Positions 17,518-25,457 of a DNA stretch of 64,000 bases are shown here, piece by piece (the first letter of the stretch is position 1; each line of letters starts with the position of its first letter). Origin of the DNA: JABDJZ01 sp047619685 (GTDB taxonomy: Bacteria > Bacteroidota > Rhodothermia > Rhodothermales > UBA10348). Both the position numbers and the translations under genes were made by a program. The notes under the pieces are model-generated. The model had not been told where the DNA came from, searched no databases, and worked only from the letters and a program-made list of their open reading frames with translations. Location of the stretch: assembly GCA_047619685.1 (NCBI GenBank), contig JBLHLC010000015.1, positions 39,647-103,646 of the forward strand, given 5' to 3'.

Positions 17518-17907
17518 GTGAGCGGCGGAGTCACACTCGAGCAGGCAATGGGTTTGCCAACATCTCAAGGTGGTTGTGACTCTTTGGGTAGCGTTTTGAA
17601 CCTTGCGGAGCCGGTCGACTCCTCAGGGGCCCGCAGCAGGGCTGCAGAGCACTAAAAAAGAACAGTGCGTCTGTCCCGGAGGAGCCGGAAGGGGGCCCGA
17701 AGACACTCCCAAACCCACTTTCCACATAGGGACGTACGCGGTGCTCTTCCGCTATCGGCCAATCGACTTTAGAACTTAAATTTGCATCATGAAGAAATCA
17801 TGAAGCATAGACGCCGGCGCTTTAGGAACGGGCAATCCGGTCCCCCCCTGACTGCCGGCAGGACAGTCCTCACCCAGGGGCGTCCTATCGAATAGGCAGG
17901 TCAGGGG
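17518..17907. other. Intergenic stretch, no confident gene
   Basis: 390 bases between the SpoIID start and the accD stop (both minus). It should hold the SpoIID promoter on the minus strand, but I see no clear box. On the plus strand TAAATTTG (17777-17784) fits the Bacteroidota -7 box. It is followed by a four-codon frame at 17789 whose stop overlaps an ATG at 17800, opening a 31-codon very basic frame ending at 17895. This could be a micro-ORF but the support is thin. Confidence 0.35.
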
Positions 17908-18759
17908 CTAGTCTGCGGTCTCAAGAAGGAGGTCGAAGAGCTCGACCACCCGCCGCCTCATGTCGCTTCTGGATACGATCTGGTCCACAAAGCCATGGTC
18001 CTTGAGGTACTCGGACCGCTGAAAACCTTCAGGCAGATCCTGTCCCATGGTCTCACGAATGACCCGGGGCCCAGCAAACCCGATCAGAGCGCCGGGCTCA
18101 GCGAGATGGATATCTCCCAGCATCGCAAAGGAGGCCGTAACTCCTCCGGTTGTCGGATTCGCAAGGATCACGATGAACGGCAGTCCCTTCTCGTGGAAGC
18201 GTGCCAGGTGGGCACTGGTCTTTGCGAGTTGCATCAGGCTGAGTGCGCCCTCCATCATCCGGGCGCCGCCGCTCTGCGTAATGATGATCAGCGGGGTCTC
18301 TTCCTTGTAAGCCCGCTGAATGGTTCGGGAAATTACTTCTCCGACGACCGAACCCATGGAGCCGCCAATGAACTGGAAGTCCATGGCTGCAATGTTGGCT
18401 CGATGCCCACCGATCTTGCCGGTCGCGCCGGTGGCCGCGTCGGTCAGTCCGGTTTTGCGCTGCGCATCCACAAGGCGCTTGCTGTAGGGCTTGCGGTCCG
18501 TGAATTCGAGCGGGTCAAGGCTCACCAGGTTGGTGTCGTGAACCTCGAAATCGCCGTCGAACAGGAGTCGGTAATACTCCAGCCCGCTCATGGGGAAGTG
18601 GTATCCACATTCCGAGCAGACCAGGAGGTTGCGAAGCACCTCGCGTCGGTTCAGCGTGCTCGCGCACTCGGTGCACTTGATCCACTGACCTTCCGGTACA
18701 TCGATCTGATCGTTGCGATCAGTGTTGATGCCCGCTTTGGTGCGTCGAAACCACGCCAT
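17908..18759 (-). CDS. accD: Acetyl-CoA carboxylase carboxyltransferase subunit beta
   Basis: The beta half of the carboxyltransferase that moves CO2 from carboxybiotin to acetyl-CoA, giving malonyl-CoA for fatty acid synthesis. At 283 residues it has the normal size. The N-terminal zinc ribbon is intact with C29, C32, C48 and C51, and the crotonase-like core shows GGSMGSVVGEVISR, SGGARMMEGALSLMQ and NPTTGGVTASFAMLGDI. accA is not adjacent. The gene starts 21 bases after the stop of tsaB on the same strand, so the two are probably cotranscribed. Confidence 0.97.
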   Translation of the reverse strand: MAWFRRTKAGINTDRNDQIDVPEGQWIKCTECASTLNRREVLRNLLVCSECGYHFPMSGLEYYRLLFDGDFEVHDTNLVSLDPLEFTDRKPYSKRLVDAQRKTGLTDAATGATGKIGGHRANIAAMDFQFIGGSMGSVVGEVISRTIQRAYKEETPLIIITQSGGARMMEGALSLMQLAKTSAHLARFHEKGLPFIVILANPTTGGVTASFAMLGDIHLAEPGALIGFAGPRVIRETMGQDLPEGFQRSEYLKDHGFVDQIVSRSDMRRRVVELFDLLLETAD

Positions 18760-18780
18760 GCTGTTGGGGGGGTGCCTGCC

Positions 18781-19488
18781 TCAGAAAGGCAGTCTTGCAA
18801 ACACGGATTTAGTTGGGATGCCCGCGATGAAATCCTTCAAATAATACGGCTCGAAGAGTTCGACATCCACGGCACGGCCTTCGGCCAACATCTGCGCCCC
18901 GAGTCGGGCAACGGCGCCCGCCGAACATGTAGACACTTCAGGTACCACGTTTGCTGACTCGAACCGGTCGGCGCCAGGTCCGACGATCGCAGACACGATG
19001 GTGCCTTGACCCTCAAGCTCACGAAGGATGACGTCGGGCATTCCCGCCATCGAGACCCCCAGTTGACTGGGGTACGGACCCGAAACGTCCACAAGGGCCG
19101 CGTAGACCTCATGTCTGCGGGACGGAAAGGCCGCCAACACCAGGGAAGCCCCTTTGGGAGTCGCGACGGTGTCCATGGCCTGAAGGCCGCACGCAAGTAG
19201 CGAGGGCACGGCCAGTAGCGGAATAGAAAGCCCCTCCGCAATCCCCTTGGCCACGCTCGCTCCGATTCTGAGTCCGGTATAGGAACCCGGGCCCGCCGAG
19301 ACTGCGACCGCGCTGAGGGCGCTTCTGGGTATATCCGCCTCGGCGAGGAGGTCGCCGATCATCCCGAGAAGCGCGGCATCATGTCTTCGCCCGCCCGACA
19401 GGCTGCGCTCAAGGACCCGCTCGCCCACCAGCAAGGCAGCGGAGCATGTGTCAGTTGCGGTTTCTATGCCGAGCAGGGTGGGATTCAC
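18781..19488 (-). CDS. tsaB: tRNA threonylcarbamoyladenosine biosynthesis protein TsaB
   Basis: A 235-residue ASKHA-fold protein that scaffolds TsaD and TsaE in transfer of the threonylcarbamoyl group to A37 of tRNA. The N-terminus LLGIETATDTCSAALL and the motif AVSAGPGSYTGLRIG (about residues 62-76) are diagnostic. It works with the Sua5 product from 4035-5003. It sits upstream of accD in an apparent two-gene operon and diverges from the EF-G2 gene, the 146-base gap between them holding a candidate promoter for the latter. Confidence 0.95.
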   Translation of the reverse strand: MNPTLLGIETATDTCSAALLVGERVLERSLSGGRRHDAALLGMIGDLLAEADIPRSALSAVAVSAGPGSYTGLRIGASVAKGIAEGLSIPLLAVPSLLACGLQAMDTVATPKGASLVLAAFPSRRHEVYAALVDVSGPYPSQLGVSMAGMPDVILRELEGQGTIVSAIVGPGADRFESANVVPEVSTCSAGAVARLGAQMLAEGRAVDVELFEPYYLKDFIAGIPTKSVFARLPF

Positions 19489-19550
19489 AGGCCGCTGCTG
19501 AATAGGCGCGTGTGGTGTTTGTTCCTACGCAGGGGGTAGGCTGGCCCCGG

Positions 19551-19581
19551 TTGGACATAGAAACGTCCACGGTTATCTTTT
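19551..19581 (+). promoter_or_regulatory. Candidate promoter for EF-G2 gene
   Basis: TTG (19551-19553) and TATCTTTT (19574-19581) are separated by 20 bases. The second box matches TAnnTTTG in seven of eight positions. An inverted repeat GGAC/GTCC lies between the boxes. The leader before the ATG at 19635 is about 45 bases and contains AGGA. Confidence 0.4.
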
Positions 19582-19634
19582 CGGCCCTCCCCAATTGTTT
19601 CATGCTTCGGCAATAGATAAAAGGACCAGGATTC

Positions 19635-21758
19635 ATGCAGGTTTACGACGGTGGGCATATTCGAAACGTGGCACTTGTAGGCCACCAGGGCGCAGGTAAG
19701 ACGATGTTGGCCGAGGCCATGCTGCTGACCAGCGGCGCCTTGAAGAGGATGGGTTCGGTCCAGGAAGGGACGACCGTCAGTGACTACCACCCGAGTGAAC
19801 ACGAGCGACAGATGTCCGTGTTCTCTTCCCTTCTCCATGCGGAATGGAAGGGGTTCAAGGTCAATATCCTCGACACGCCGGGCTATCCGGATTTTGTGGG
19901 TGAGGTCGTGGCATCCCTTACAGTGGCTGACTGCGCCATCTTCGTGATCAACGCGGCAGAGGGCGTGGAGGTAGGCACCGAGCTCGCCTGGCGTACCGCG
20001 GAGGAGTTGGGGAAGCCGGCGATGTTTGTGATCAACCAACTCGACAAACCGGATACGGACTTTCGCTCGGTCATTGCCCAGATCCAGGATCGGTTTGGGA
20101 GAAGTGCCACGGTCGTGCAGGTTCCTGCCGGGACGGGCAAGAGAAGCATCGTTGACGTACTGAGGATGAAGACGCTGAGCTTCGCCGAGGGAACCGGGGC
20201 GACGTCGGAGGCCAACATCGACGAGGGTTTCAAGGAAGAAGCCGACGCACTGCACAACGACCTGGTCGAGAGCATTGCGGAGAACGATGAGAGCCTGATG
20301 GAGCTCTACTTCGAGAAGGGCACGCTTTCTGAAGATGAGATGCGAAAAGGACTGCACGTGGCGATGCTGAAGCGGCAGCTGTTTCCGGTCTTCGTCACGA
20401 GCGCAACCCAAAACATCGGCGTGAGTCGGTTGATGTCGTTCATAGACAACGTCTGCCCGAGCCCTCCAGAAATGCCGGAGGCCCAAACCGTCGGCGGCGA
20501 CCCGCTCCCCGCCAAATCCGATGCCGAGCCTGTTGCCCTGATTTTTCGGACCATGGCCGAGGCCCACGTAGGCGACTATTCGTTTTTCAGGGTCTATTCG
20601 GGCACGCTGGAAACTGGCCTCGACCTCGTAAACGCCGGCACGGGCGCCTCGGAACGACTAGGACAATTGTACTCCATTAACGGGCACGAACGGGAGGCCG
20701 TGGACAAGATGGTCACCGGAGACCTGGGCGCCCTCGTAAAGCTTCGTAACACGCATACCAACGATACGCTTCACCTCAAGGGGTCAAAGGCGGTTGTGAA
20801 GCCGATTGACTTCCCGCAGCCCAGGTACACAACCGCCGTGGTCTCGGCCAAGGAAGGAGAAGAGGACAAGCTGGCCCAGGGACTGCATCAACTCCATGAG
20901 GAGGATCCCTCTCTCGTAATCACGCACGACCAGCACCTGTCGCAATTGACCCTTGGTGGGCAGGGGGAGATGCACCTGCAGATCGCCCAGTTCCGCCTCA
21001 AGAATCGATTTGGCGTGGGCATCGACTTCGTCAGGCCCAAGGTGGCCTACCGCGAGACGGTCACGACCCGCGCTCGCTCCAAATACCGACACAAGAAACA
21101 GACCGGAGGTGCGGGACAGTTTGCCGATATCTCCATGCTGGTCGAGCCTCTTGAGGGCGAGTTTGTCCCCCCGGATGACATCAAGGCCCGCGGGGTCCAC
21201 GTGGAGATCACCACCTGGGGCTCCAGGATCGAGTTCATCGACGGCATCGTCGGCGGCGTGATCGACATGCGCAGGTTCTTCGGCGCGATTCAGAAAGGGG
21301 TCGCCGAGGCCCTGCAGAATGGCCCGATCGCCGGGTACCCGGTGGGCGATATCCGCGTGGTGGTATTTGACGGATCCATGCACTCGGTGGACTCCAACGA
21401 GGCGGCGTTCAAGTCGGCATCCCGCATGTGCTTCCGCGACGCGTTTCGCCAGGCGAAGGCGGTCATTCTCGAACCGATCCACGATGTCGAGGTCCTCGTT
21501 CCGGCTGCCTACACGGGCGAGGTCATGAGCGACATGAACACCCGCCGCGCCCGCGTTCAGGGCATGGAGGCCGAGGGGCCGTTCCAAAAAATTCTGGCCT
21601 CTGCACCCGAGGCAGAACTCTATCGGTACAGCACTTCGCTACGCTCGATGACACAAGGGCGAGGCATACACCGGAGCACATTTGCTCGATATGAGCCCAT
21701 GCCGCGGCACGTCCAGGATCAGGTAATATCCCAAGCGGAGACCCTGGCCGAGGCATAG
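19635..21758 (+). CDS. Elongation factor G-like GTPase (EF-G2 type)
   Basis: A 707-residue translation GTPase with all EF-G domains. G1 is GHQGAGKT (about residues 15-22), G3 is DTPGYPDF and G4 is NQLDKPD. The NQLD form instead of NKxD is characteristic of the second EF-G of Bacteroidota and relatives. Domain IV contains the KYRHKKQTGGAGQFAD segment, and domain V ends with a MSDMNTRRARVQGME stretch. The gene is alone, not next to rpsL/rpsG/tuf, which also suggests the paralogue rather than the main EF-G. Its exact role (back-up translocation or a ribosome-recycling function) is unsettled in the family. The start has AAGGACCAGGATTC before the ATG. Confidence 0.9.
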   Translation: MQVYDGGHIRNVALVGHQGAGKTMLAEAMLLTSGALKRMGSVQEGTTVSDYHPSEHERQMSVFSSLLHAEWKGFKVNILDTPGYPDFVGEVVASLTVADCAIFVINAAEGVEVGTELAWRTAEELGKPAMFVINQLDKPDTDFRSVIAQIQDRFGRSATVVQVPAGTGKRSIVDVLRMKTLSFAEGTGATSEANIDEGFKEEADALHNDLVESIAENDESLMELYFEKGTLSEDEMRKGLHVAMLKRQLFPVFVTSATQNIGVSRLMSFIDNVCPSPPEMPEAQTVGGDPLPAKSDAEPVALIFRTMAEAHVGDYSFFRVYSGTLETGLDLVNAGTGASERLGQLYSINGHEREAVDKMVTGDLGALVKLRNTHTNDTLHLKGSKAVVKPIDFPQPRYTTAVVSAKEGEEDKLAQGLHQLHEEDPSLVITHDQHLSQLTLGGQGEMHLQIAQFRLKNRFGVGIDFVRPKVAYRETVTTRARSKYRHKKQTGGAGQFADISMLVEPLEGEFVPPDDIKARGVHVEITTWGSRIEFIDGIVGGVIDMRRFFGAIQKGVAEALQNGPIAGYPVGDIRVVVFDGSMHSVDSNEAAFKSASRMCFRDAFRQAKAVILEPIHDVEVLVPAAYTGEVMSDMNTRRARVQGMEAEGPFQKILASAPEAELYRYSTSLRSMTQGRGIHRSTFARYEPMPRHVQDQVISQAETLAEA

Positions 21759-21836
21759 AGTAGCAGAAAGGCTTTATTGGGGTCCTATTCGGGCTTTTGG
21801 GGATTGCGAAAGTCGCTGGCTTTACTACATTAGTAG

Positions 21837-21870
21837 ATTCTCACAGGAGAATTAATACTAAGTCTTAGTA
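21837..21870. promoter_or_regulatory. Two adjacent perfect inverted repeats upstream of the amidase
   Basis: ATTCTC-acag-GAGAAT (21837-21852) is followed by TACTAAG-t-CTTAGTA (21856-21870). Both are perfect and AT-rich and lie just before the TTG start at 21878. The second ends seven bases before that codon, so it could be a repressor operator or fold in the leader and gate translation. Confidence 0.4.
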
Positions 21871-21877
21871 ATTCCAA

Positions 21878-22927
21878 TTGGAAACTGACCGCTTCGAGCC
21901 AACGCGTAAGGCCCGGGCCTCTATTCTTCGTAGCATCTACGAAGACAATAGACGGATTCGGGATGGTGGGGCACTTGATGCTTCCCGTCGTCGCAGAAAG
22001 GCTACGCTGGTATCGATCGTTCTGGTTGTTGCCGTCCTTCTGGTTGTGGTCGGTCTGCAGATGGGGAGCGGGGAGGGAGACCAGGACGTCGCAGACGACT
22101 TTGGTGCGACCACCATTCTCGATGCAAATTTGCCCGTCCTGGACGGCGGATTTGAAGACGAGTCCGGCCTGGACCCAGCGGAGTTCAGGGAACTGCTGGC
22201 GGGGTCTACGCCACTGGCGACACTGTTCGACCTGCAGGTTCGAACCATCGTAATCGACCCCGGTCACGGCGGCGCCGATCCGGGTGCGATCGGCCTGAAA
22301 AATACGAGAGAAAAGGACATCACCCTGGACGTGGGAGTTAGGCTGCGCCGCCGCCTCCAGCAGCGTGGATACACGGTCCTGATGACACGCGAGGAAGACC
22401 AGACGGTCTCACTCCGCGAGCGCGTGGAGTTCGCCAACAACCAGTCCACAGACCTCTTCGTCTCCATTCACGGCAACTCGTTTCCCGAGGAGCCTGTAAA
22501 CGCGCTGGAGACGTACTACTTCGGCGCGAACACGGAGCGGACGCTGCTGAGACTGGCTGAGGCCGAGAATCAAGGCGCCGACTACACCCTGGCGGATTTC
22601 AACGACATGATTCGCCGCCTGGGCAGCACCGTCAAACTTCAGGAATCGCGACGCCTGGCAGTCGCCGTCCAACGGAGTCTGGTGTCGAACACCCGCGAGA
22701 TCATCCCCGACATACGGGACTGGGGTGTCAAGCCCGGCCCATTCGTGGTTCTCCTGGGCTCCGACGCACCCAGCATTCTCGCTGAGATTTCAGTCCTCTC
22801 CAATTCAGATCACGTGGACCGGCTACGCTCGGAAGCCCACCTCGAGCAGTTGGCCGCCTTCCTGGAGGAAGGTGTGCTCAACTACCTCGTTGAGCGCAGT
22901 CAACGCAGTTCAACCGCCCCTCGGTAA
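21878..22927 (+). CDS. Membrane-anchored N-acetylmuramoyl-L-alanine amidase (Amidase_3/AmiC-like)
   Basis: A 349-residue zinc amidase that removes stem peptides from peptidoglycan. A basic cytoplasmic N-terminus (residues 1-42) precedes one membrane helix (43-62) and a linker, and the catalytic domain begins near 120. Zinc ligands are H130 (DPGHGG), E145 (REKDI) and H198 (SIHGNS), and the catalytic Glu is E303 (LAEISVLSN). The start is a TTG at 21878, preceded by stops in frame, and no ATG lies before the helix. Unlike E. coli AmiC there is no AMIN domain. Fifty bases after it begins the MamK-like actin gene, with a GCCGGC/GCCGGC hairpin between them, so an operon linking wall cutting to a filament is plausible. 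Confidence 0.9.
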   Translation: METDRFEPTRKARASILRSIYEDNRRIRDGGALDASRRRRKATLVSIVLVVAVLLVVVGLQMGSGEGDQDVADDFGATTILDANLPVLDGGFEDESGLDPAEFRELLAGSTPLATLFDLQVRTIVIDPGHGGADPGAIGLKNTREKDITLDVGVRLRRRLQQRGYTVLMTREEDQTVSLRERVEFANNQSTDLFVSIHGNSFPEEPVNALETYYFGANTERTLLRLAEAENQGADYTLADFNDMIRRLGSTVKLQESRRLAVAVQRSLVSNTREIIPDIRDWGVKPGPFVVLLGSDAPSILAEISVLSNSDHVDRLRSEAHLEQLAAFLEEGVLNYLVERSQRSSTAPR

Positions 22928-22977
22928 TCCCACCGCCGGCTTCGCCGCCGGCAAATCAAACCCGAAGAAGCACGACA

Positions 22978-24024
22978 ATGGCAGCAAAAAAACAAGCAGC
23001 GCCGGTGAGCAACGTCAAGTCCGACCGGGCGCTGTACATCGGAATCGACTTGGGCACGTCCCGGAGTGCGATCGTAGCCAGTAATGGGAAACGCCAATGG
23101 GTTCAATCCTACGTGGGGTGGCCCAAGGACTTCGTGGCCAAAAAGATGCTCGGCAGGGACGTCCTTTTTGGGTCGGACGCCCTCGAGAACAGACTCTCTC
23201 TCAAACTGACCCGGCCCTTGGAGCAAGGGGTCATCCGGGACGGCACGCAGCGCGATGAGGATGCCGTGAGAGCGCTTGTACATCACCTGATCGAACAGGT
23301 CAATCCGGGGAAGGCCACCGAGATCTATGCTGCGGTCGGTGTCCCTGCTGAGGCGCTTCGGGTGAACAAGCTTGCGATTCGAAATGCAGTCAAGGAGTAC
23401 GCCGACTCTCTAATGGTTGTCTCCGAACCCTTTGCCGTGGCCTACGGTCTGGGTACGCTCAACAACGCGCTTGTCATCGATATCGGTGCCGGGACTGCGG
23501 ACTTCTGCATCATGCATGGCACGATGCCTGGCGAAGAAGATCAGCGGACTATCACGGTAGCGGGCGACTATCTGGACCAGCAGCTGCAGGACCGACTGTC
23601 TGAGCGGTATCCGACCGCATCATTCAGCCGGACCATGGTCAGATCTTTCAAAGAGGAGTATGGCTTTATCGGCGCGCACCGTGAACGAGTCAAGGTCAAG
23701 GTGCCCATCAACGGGACGTCAACGGTTCTGGATGTTACTTCCGAAATTCGCTCCGTCTGCGAAGGCCTCGTACCCGTCCTGGCTGAGGCTATCATGGACC
23801 TGATTGCGCGCTACGAGCCGGATTTCCAGGAAGAGGTCAAACAGAATGTCTTCCTTGCCGGTGGCGGAAGCCAGATCAAGGGTCTTGCCGAAGGCCTGAC
23901 GGAGGAACTGAAGGAGTTTGGTGCTTTCACCATTCGAAGTATTGAGGACCCGCTCTACGCGGGGGCAGAGGGGGCGCTCGCTCTGGCCCAGGACATGCCG
24001 GAGGAGTACTGGGAAAACATGTAG
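22978..24024 (+). CDS. MamK-like bacterial actin (actin/MreB/ParM superfamily ATPase)
   Basis: A 348-residue actin-fold ATPase. Phosphate-1 is IGIDLGTSRSA (21-31), phosphate-2 is VIDIGAGTADFC (166-177) and the adenosine motif is VFLAGGGSQIKG (291-302). E150 in VVSEPFAV matches the hydrolytic Glu of MamK and D168 its partner. The pattern VGWPKDFVAKKMLGR after strand 2 and the C-terminal PEEYWEN resemble, from memory, the magnetosome filament protein MamK more than MreB, FtsA or DnaK. No other magnetosome genes are in the window, so it probably forms a filament with another job. It follows an amidase gene by 50 bases and ends at a terminator shared with a tRNA. Confidence 0.75.
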   Translation: MAAKKQAAPVSNVKSDRALYIGIDLGTSRSAIVASNGKRQWVQSYVGWPKDFVAKKMLGRDVLFGSDALENRLSLKLTRPLEQGVIRDGTQRDEDAVRALVHHLIEQVNPGKATEIYAAVGVPAEALRVNKLAIRNAVKEYADSLMVVSEPFAVAYGLGTLNNALVIDIGAGTADFCIMHGTMPGEEDQRTITVAGDYLDQQLQDRLSERYPTASFSRTMVRSFKEEYGFIGAHRERVKVKVPINGTSTVLDVTSEIRSVCEGLVPVLAEAIMDLIARYEPDFQEEVKQNVFLAGGGSQIKGLAEGLTEELKEFGAFTIRSIEDPLYAGAEGALALAQDMPEEYWENM

Positions 24025-24062
24025 TCGCTTCCGAACCCTCGGAAAAGACGATCTGCCCCAAA

Positions 24063-24095
24063 AAAAGGGAGTGTCCGCGTGGGACACTCCCTTTT
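24063..24095. terminator. Bidirectional intrinsic terminator between mamK-like gene and tRNA
   Basis: A ten-base-pair perfect stem, GGGAGTGTCC (24067-24076) with GGACACTCCC (24082-24091), has a five-base loop and is flanked by AAAA before and TTTT after. It can terminate the plus-strand actin gene and the minus-strand tRNA. Confidence 0.92.
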
Positions 24096-24096
24096 C

Positions 24097-24173
24097 TGGT
24101 GGCGCGAGGCGGACTTGAACCGCCGACCTACGGGTTATGAGTCCGTCGCTCTAACCAGCTGAGCTACCGCGCC
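24097..24173 (-). tRNA. tRNA with anticodon CAT (elongator Met, or Ile2 after lysidine modification)
   Basis: Read on the minus strand, a 77-base cloverleaf is seen with CCA encoded. The acceptor is GGCGCGG/TCGCGCC (last pair G-U), the D arm GCTC...GAGC, the anticodon loop CTCATAA, the variable loop AGGTC and the T arm GGCGG-TTCAAGT-CCGCC. The anticodon is CAT. It is not the initiator, since it has a normal first pair. CAT tRNAs can be elongator Met or lysidine-modified Ile2, and I cannot decide by eye. The anticodon stem ACGGA/CCCGT leaves an A-C mismatch next to the loop (positions 31-39). It has its own terminator at once downstream. Confidence 0.93.
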
Positions 24174-24263
24174 ACAGACTGACAAAGCTACCGCGTCGCG
24201 ACAGTATGTTCAACGACACACCTTCGACCCTTCCGTATCTTCACGCTGGTAACGAAATCTGAT

Positions 24264-25457
24264 ATGGGCTGGGATACAATAATTGGTCAAACGCGTGCCG
24301 TGTCCACGCTGCAGTCTGCCGTTTCTTCGGGCAGAGTGGCGCACGCGTACCTGTTCCATGGACCCGACGGCGTGGGGAAGCGCGCGGCAGCGCTCGCCCT
24401 GGCCCAGGCGCTTCTGTGCACGGGATCTTCGACGCCGTGCGGTGTGTGTGGCCCGTGCGAGAAGGTGCGTCGTCTGATTCATCCGGACCTGCACGTAATG
24501 ATCCCGCAACCCAACGACGCGCGTTCGGAGGACATCCAGGAACGGCTACAGTTGCTGGTTTCCGAGCCCTACGCCACGATAGACTACGTCAGGCGGGCGA
24601 AGCTGGACGAAGTCGCCTCATCGTCCGGGAAGCAGATCCAATACAGTGTGGGGCGCATCAGGCACGACCCAGACGCGCCGCCATCGACAGGCATCCCGTT
24701 GCGGCGAACCATGAGTTTTCGGCCAGTTGAGGGCAGATACAAGATTGCCGTGCTTACCGATGCGGACCTCCTTCGCCGGGAAGCCTCCAATGCGTTCTTG
24801 AAAATTCTGGAGGAGCCGACCGCCCAAACCGTGTTCATCCTCACGTCTTCGCGTCCGGACCGGATGCTCCCGACCATCCTGTCGCGCTGCCAGCATGTCC
24901 GTTTTGATCGCCTGGAGATAAGCCAGATAGTTTCGGGCCTGACTGATCGGTCCATTATGGACGCCGAGTCTGCCGAAGCCGTCGCGCGCATGGCGGACGG
25001 CTCTTTCGGCCGGGCCCTGGATCTTGCTTCGTCAGAGGACTTGATGGCAGCCAGAGGCGAGGTTCTGACGTTCCTGAGGCAGGCGTTTCGCGTCTGGACA
25101 GCCGCCGACAAAATGGCGGAGCAGGTTGAACGCCTCTCCCGTCACGGACGGGAGCAGGTCAAGTTCGTCCTGGAATTGATGCTCGGGTGGATCCGGGATC
25201 TGGCTCTGGTCAGGGTGCTGGCTGACAAGGCTCCTATCGTCAACATCGATCAGAAGGAGGAAATCCGGAAATTTGCACTGAGTCTTCCCGACGCGAATCC
25301 TGAAATCATGGCGCAACTGGTTGAAGAGTGCATCGTTCGCCTTGAAAGAAATGCCAATCCCCGCCTGCTCCTTACGGTGCTTGCCCAGGGCCTGGGAGAC
25401 GCGATGCACGGTAAACCGATCGAACACCTGACTGACTCCTTGACTGATGGCGTGTGA
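24264..25457 (+). CDS. holB: DNA polymerase III subunit delta' (clamp loader)
   Basis: A 397-residue AAA+ clamp-loader subunit. IIGQTRAVSTLQSAV and AHAYLFHGPDGVGKR (about residues 26-40) mark domain I, and a zinc-binding cluster follows with C52, C58, C61 and C64. LLRREASNAFLKILEEP and the SRC motif (LSRCQHVRF) are the family signatures. The Walker A reads GxxGxGKR, lacking the Thr/Ser after Lys, which fits delta', a non-hydrolysing subunit, rather than DnaX. Its stop overlaps the start of ricT by 11 bases. The holB-ricT order also occurs in Bacillus (holB-yaaT). Confidence 0.88.
   Translation: MGWDTIIGQTRAVSTLQSAVSSGRVAHAYLFHGPDGVGKRAAALALAQALLCTGSSTPCGVCGPCEKVRRLIHPDLHVMIPQPNDARSEDIQERLQLLVSEPYATIDYVRRAKLDEVASSSGKQIQYSVGRIRHDPDAPPSTGIPLRRTMSFRPVEGRYKIAVLTDADLLRREASNAFLKILEEPTAQTVFILTSSRPDRMLPTILSRCQHVRFDRLEISQIVSGLTDRSIMDAESAEAVARMADGSFGRALDLASSEDLMAARGEVLTFLRQAFRVWTAADKMAEQVERLSRHGREQVKFVLELMLGWIRDLALVRVLADKAPIVNIDQKEEIRKFALSLPDANPEIMAQLVEECIVRLERNANPRLLLTVLAQGLGDAMHGKPIEHLTDSLTDGV

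Noticed and set aside
22978..24024. Magnetosome gene island
   Set aside because: Only the actin-like gene resembles a mam gene. No mamA, mamB, mamM, mamE or mms genes are near.
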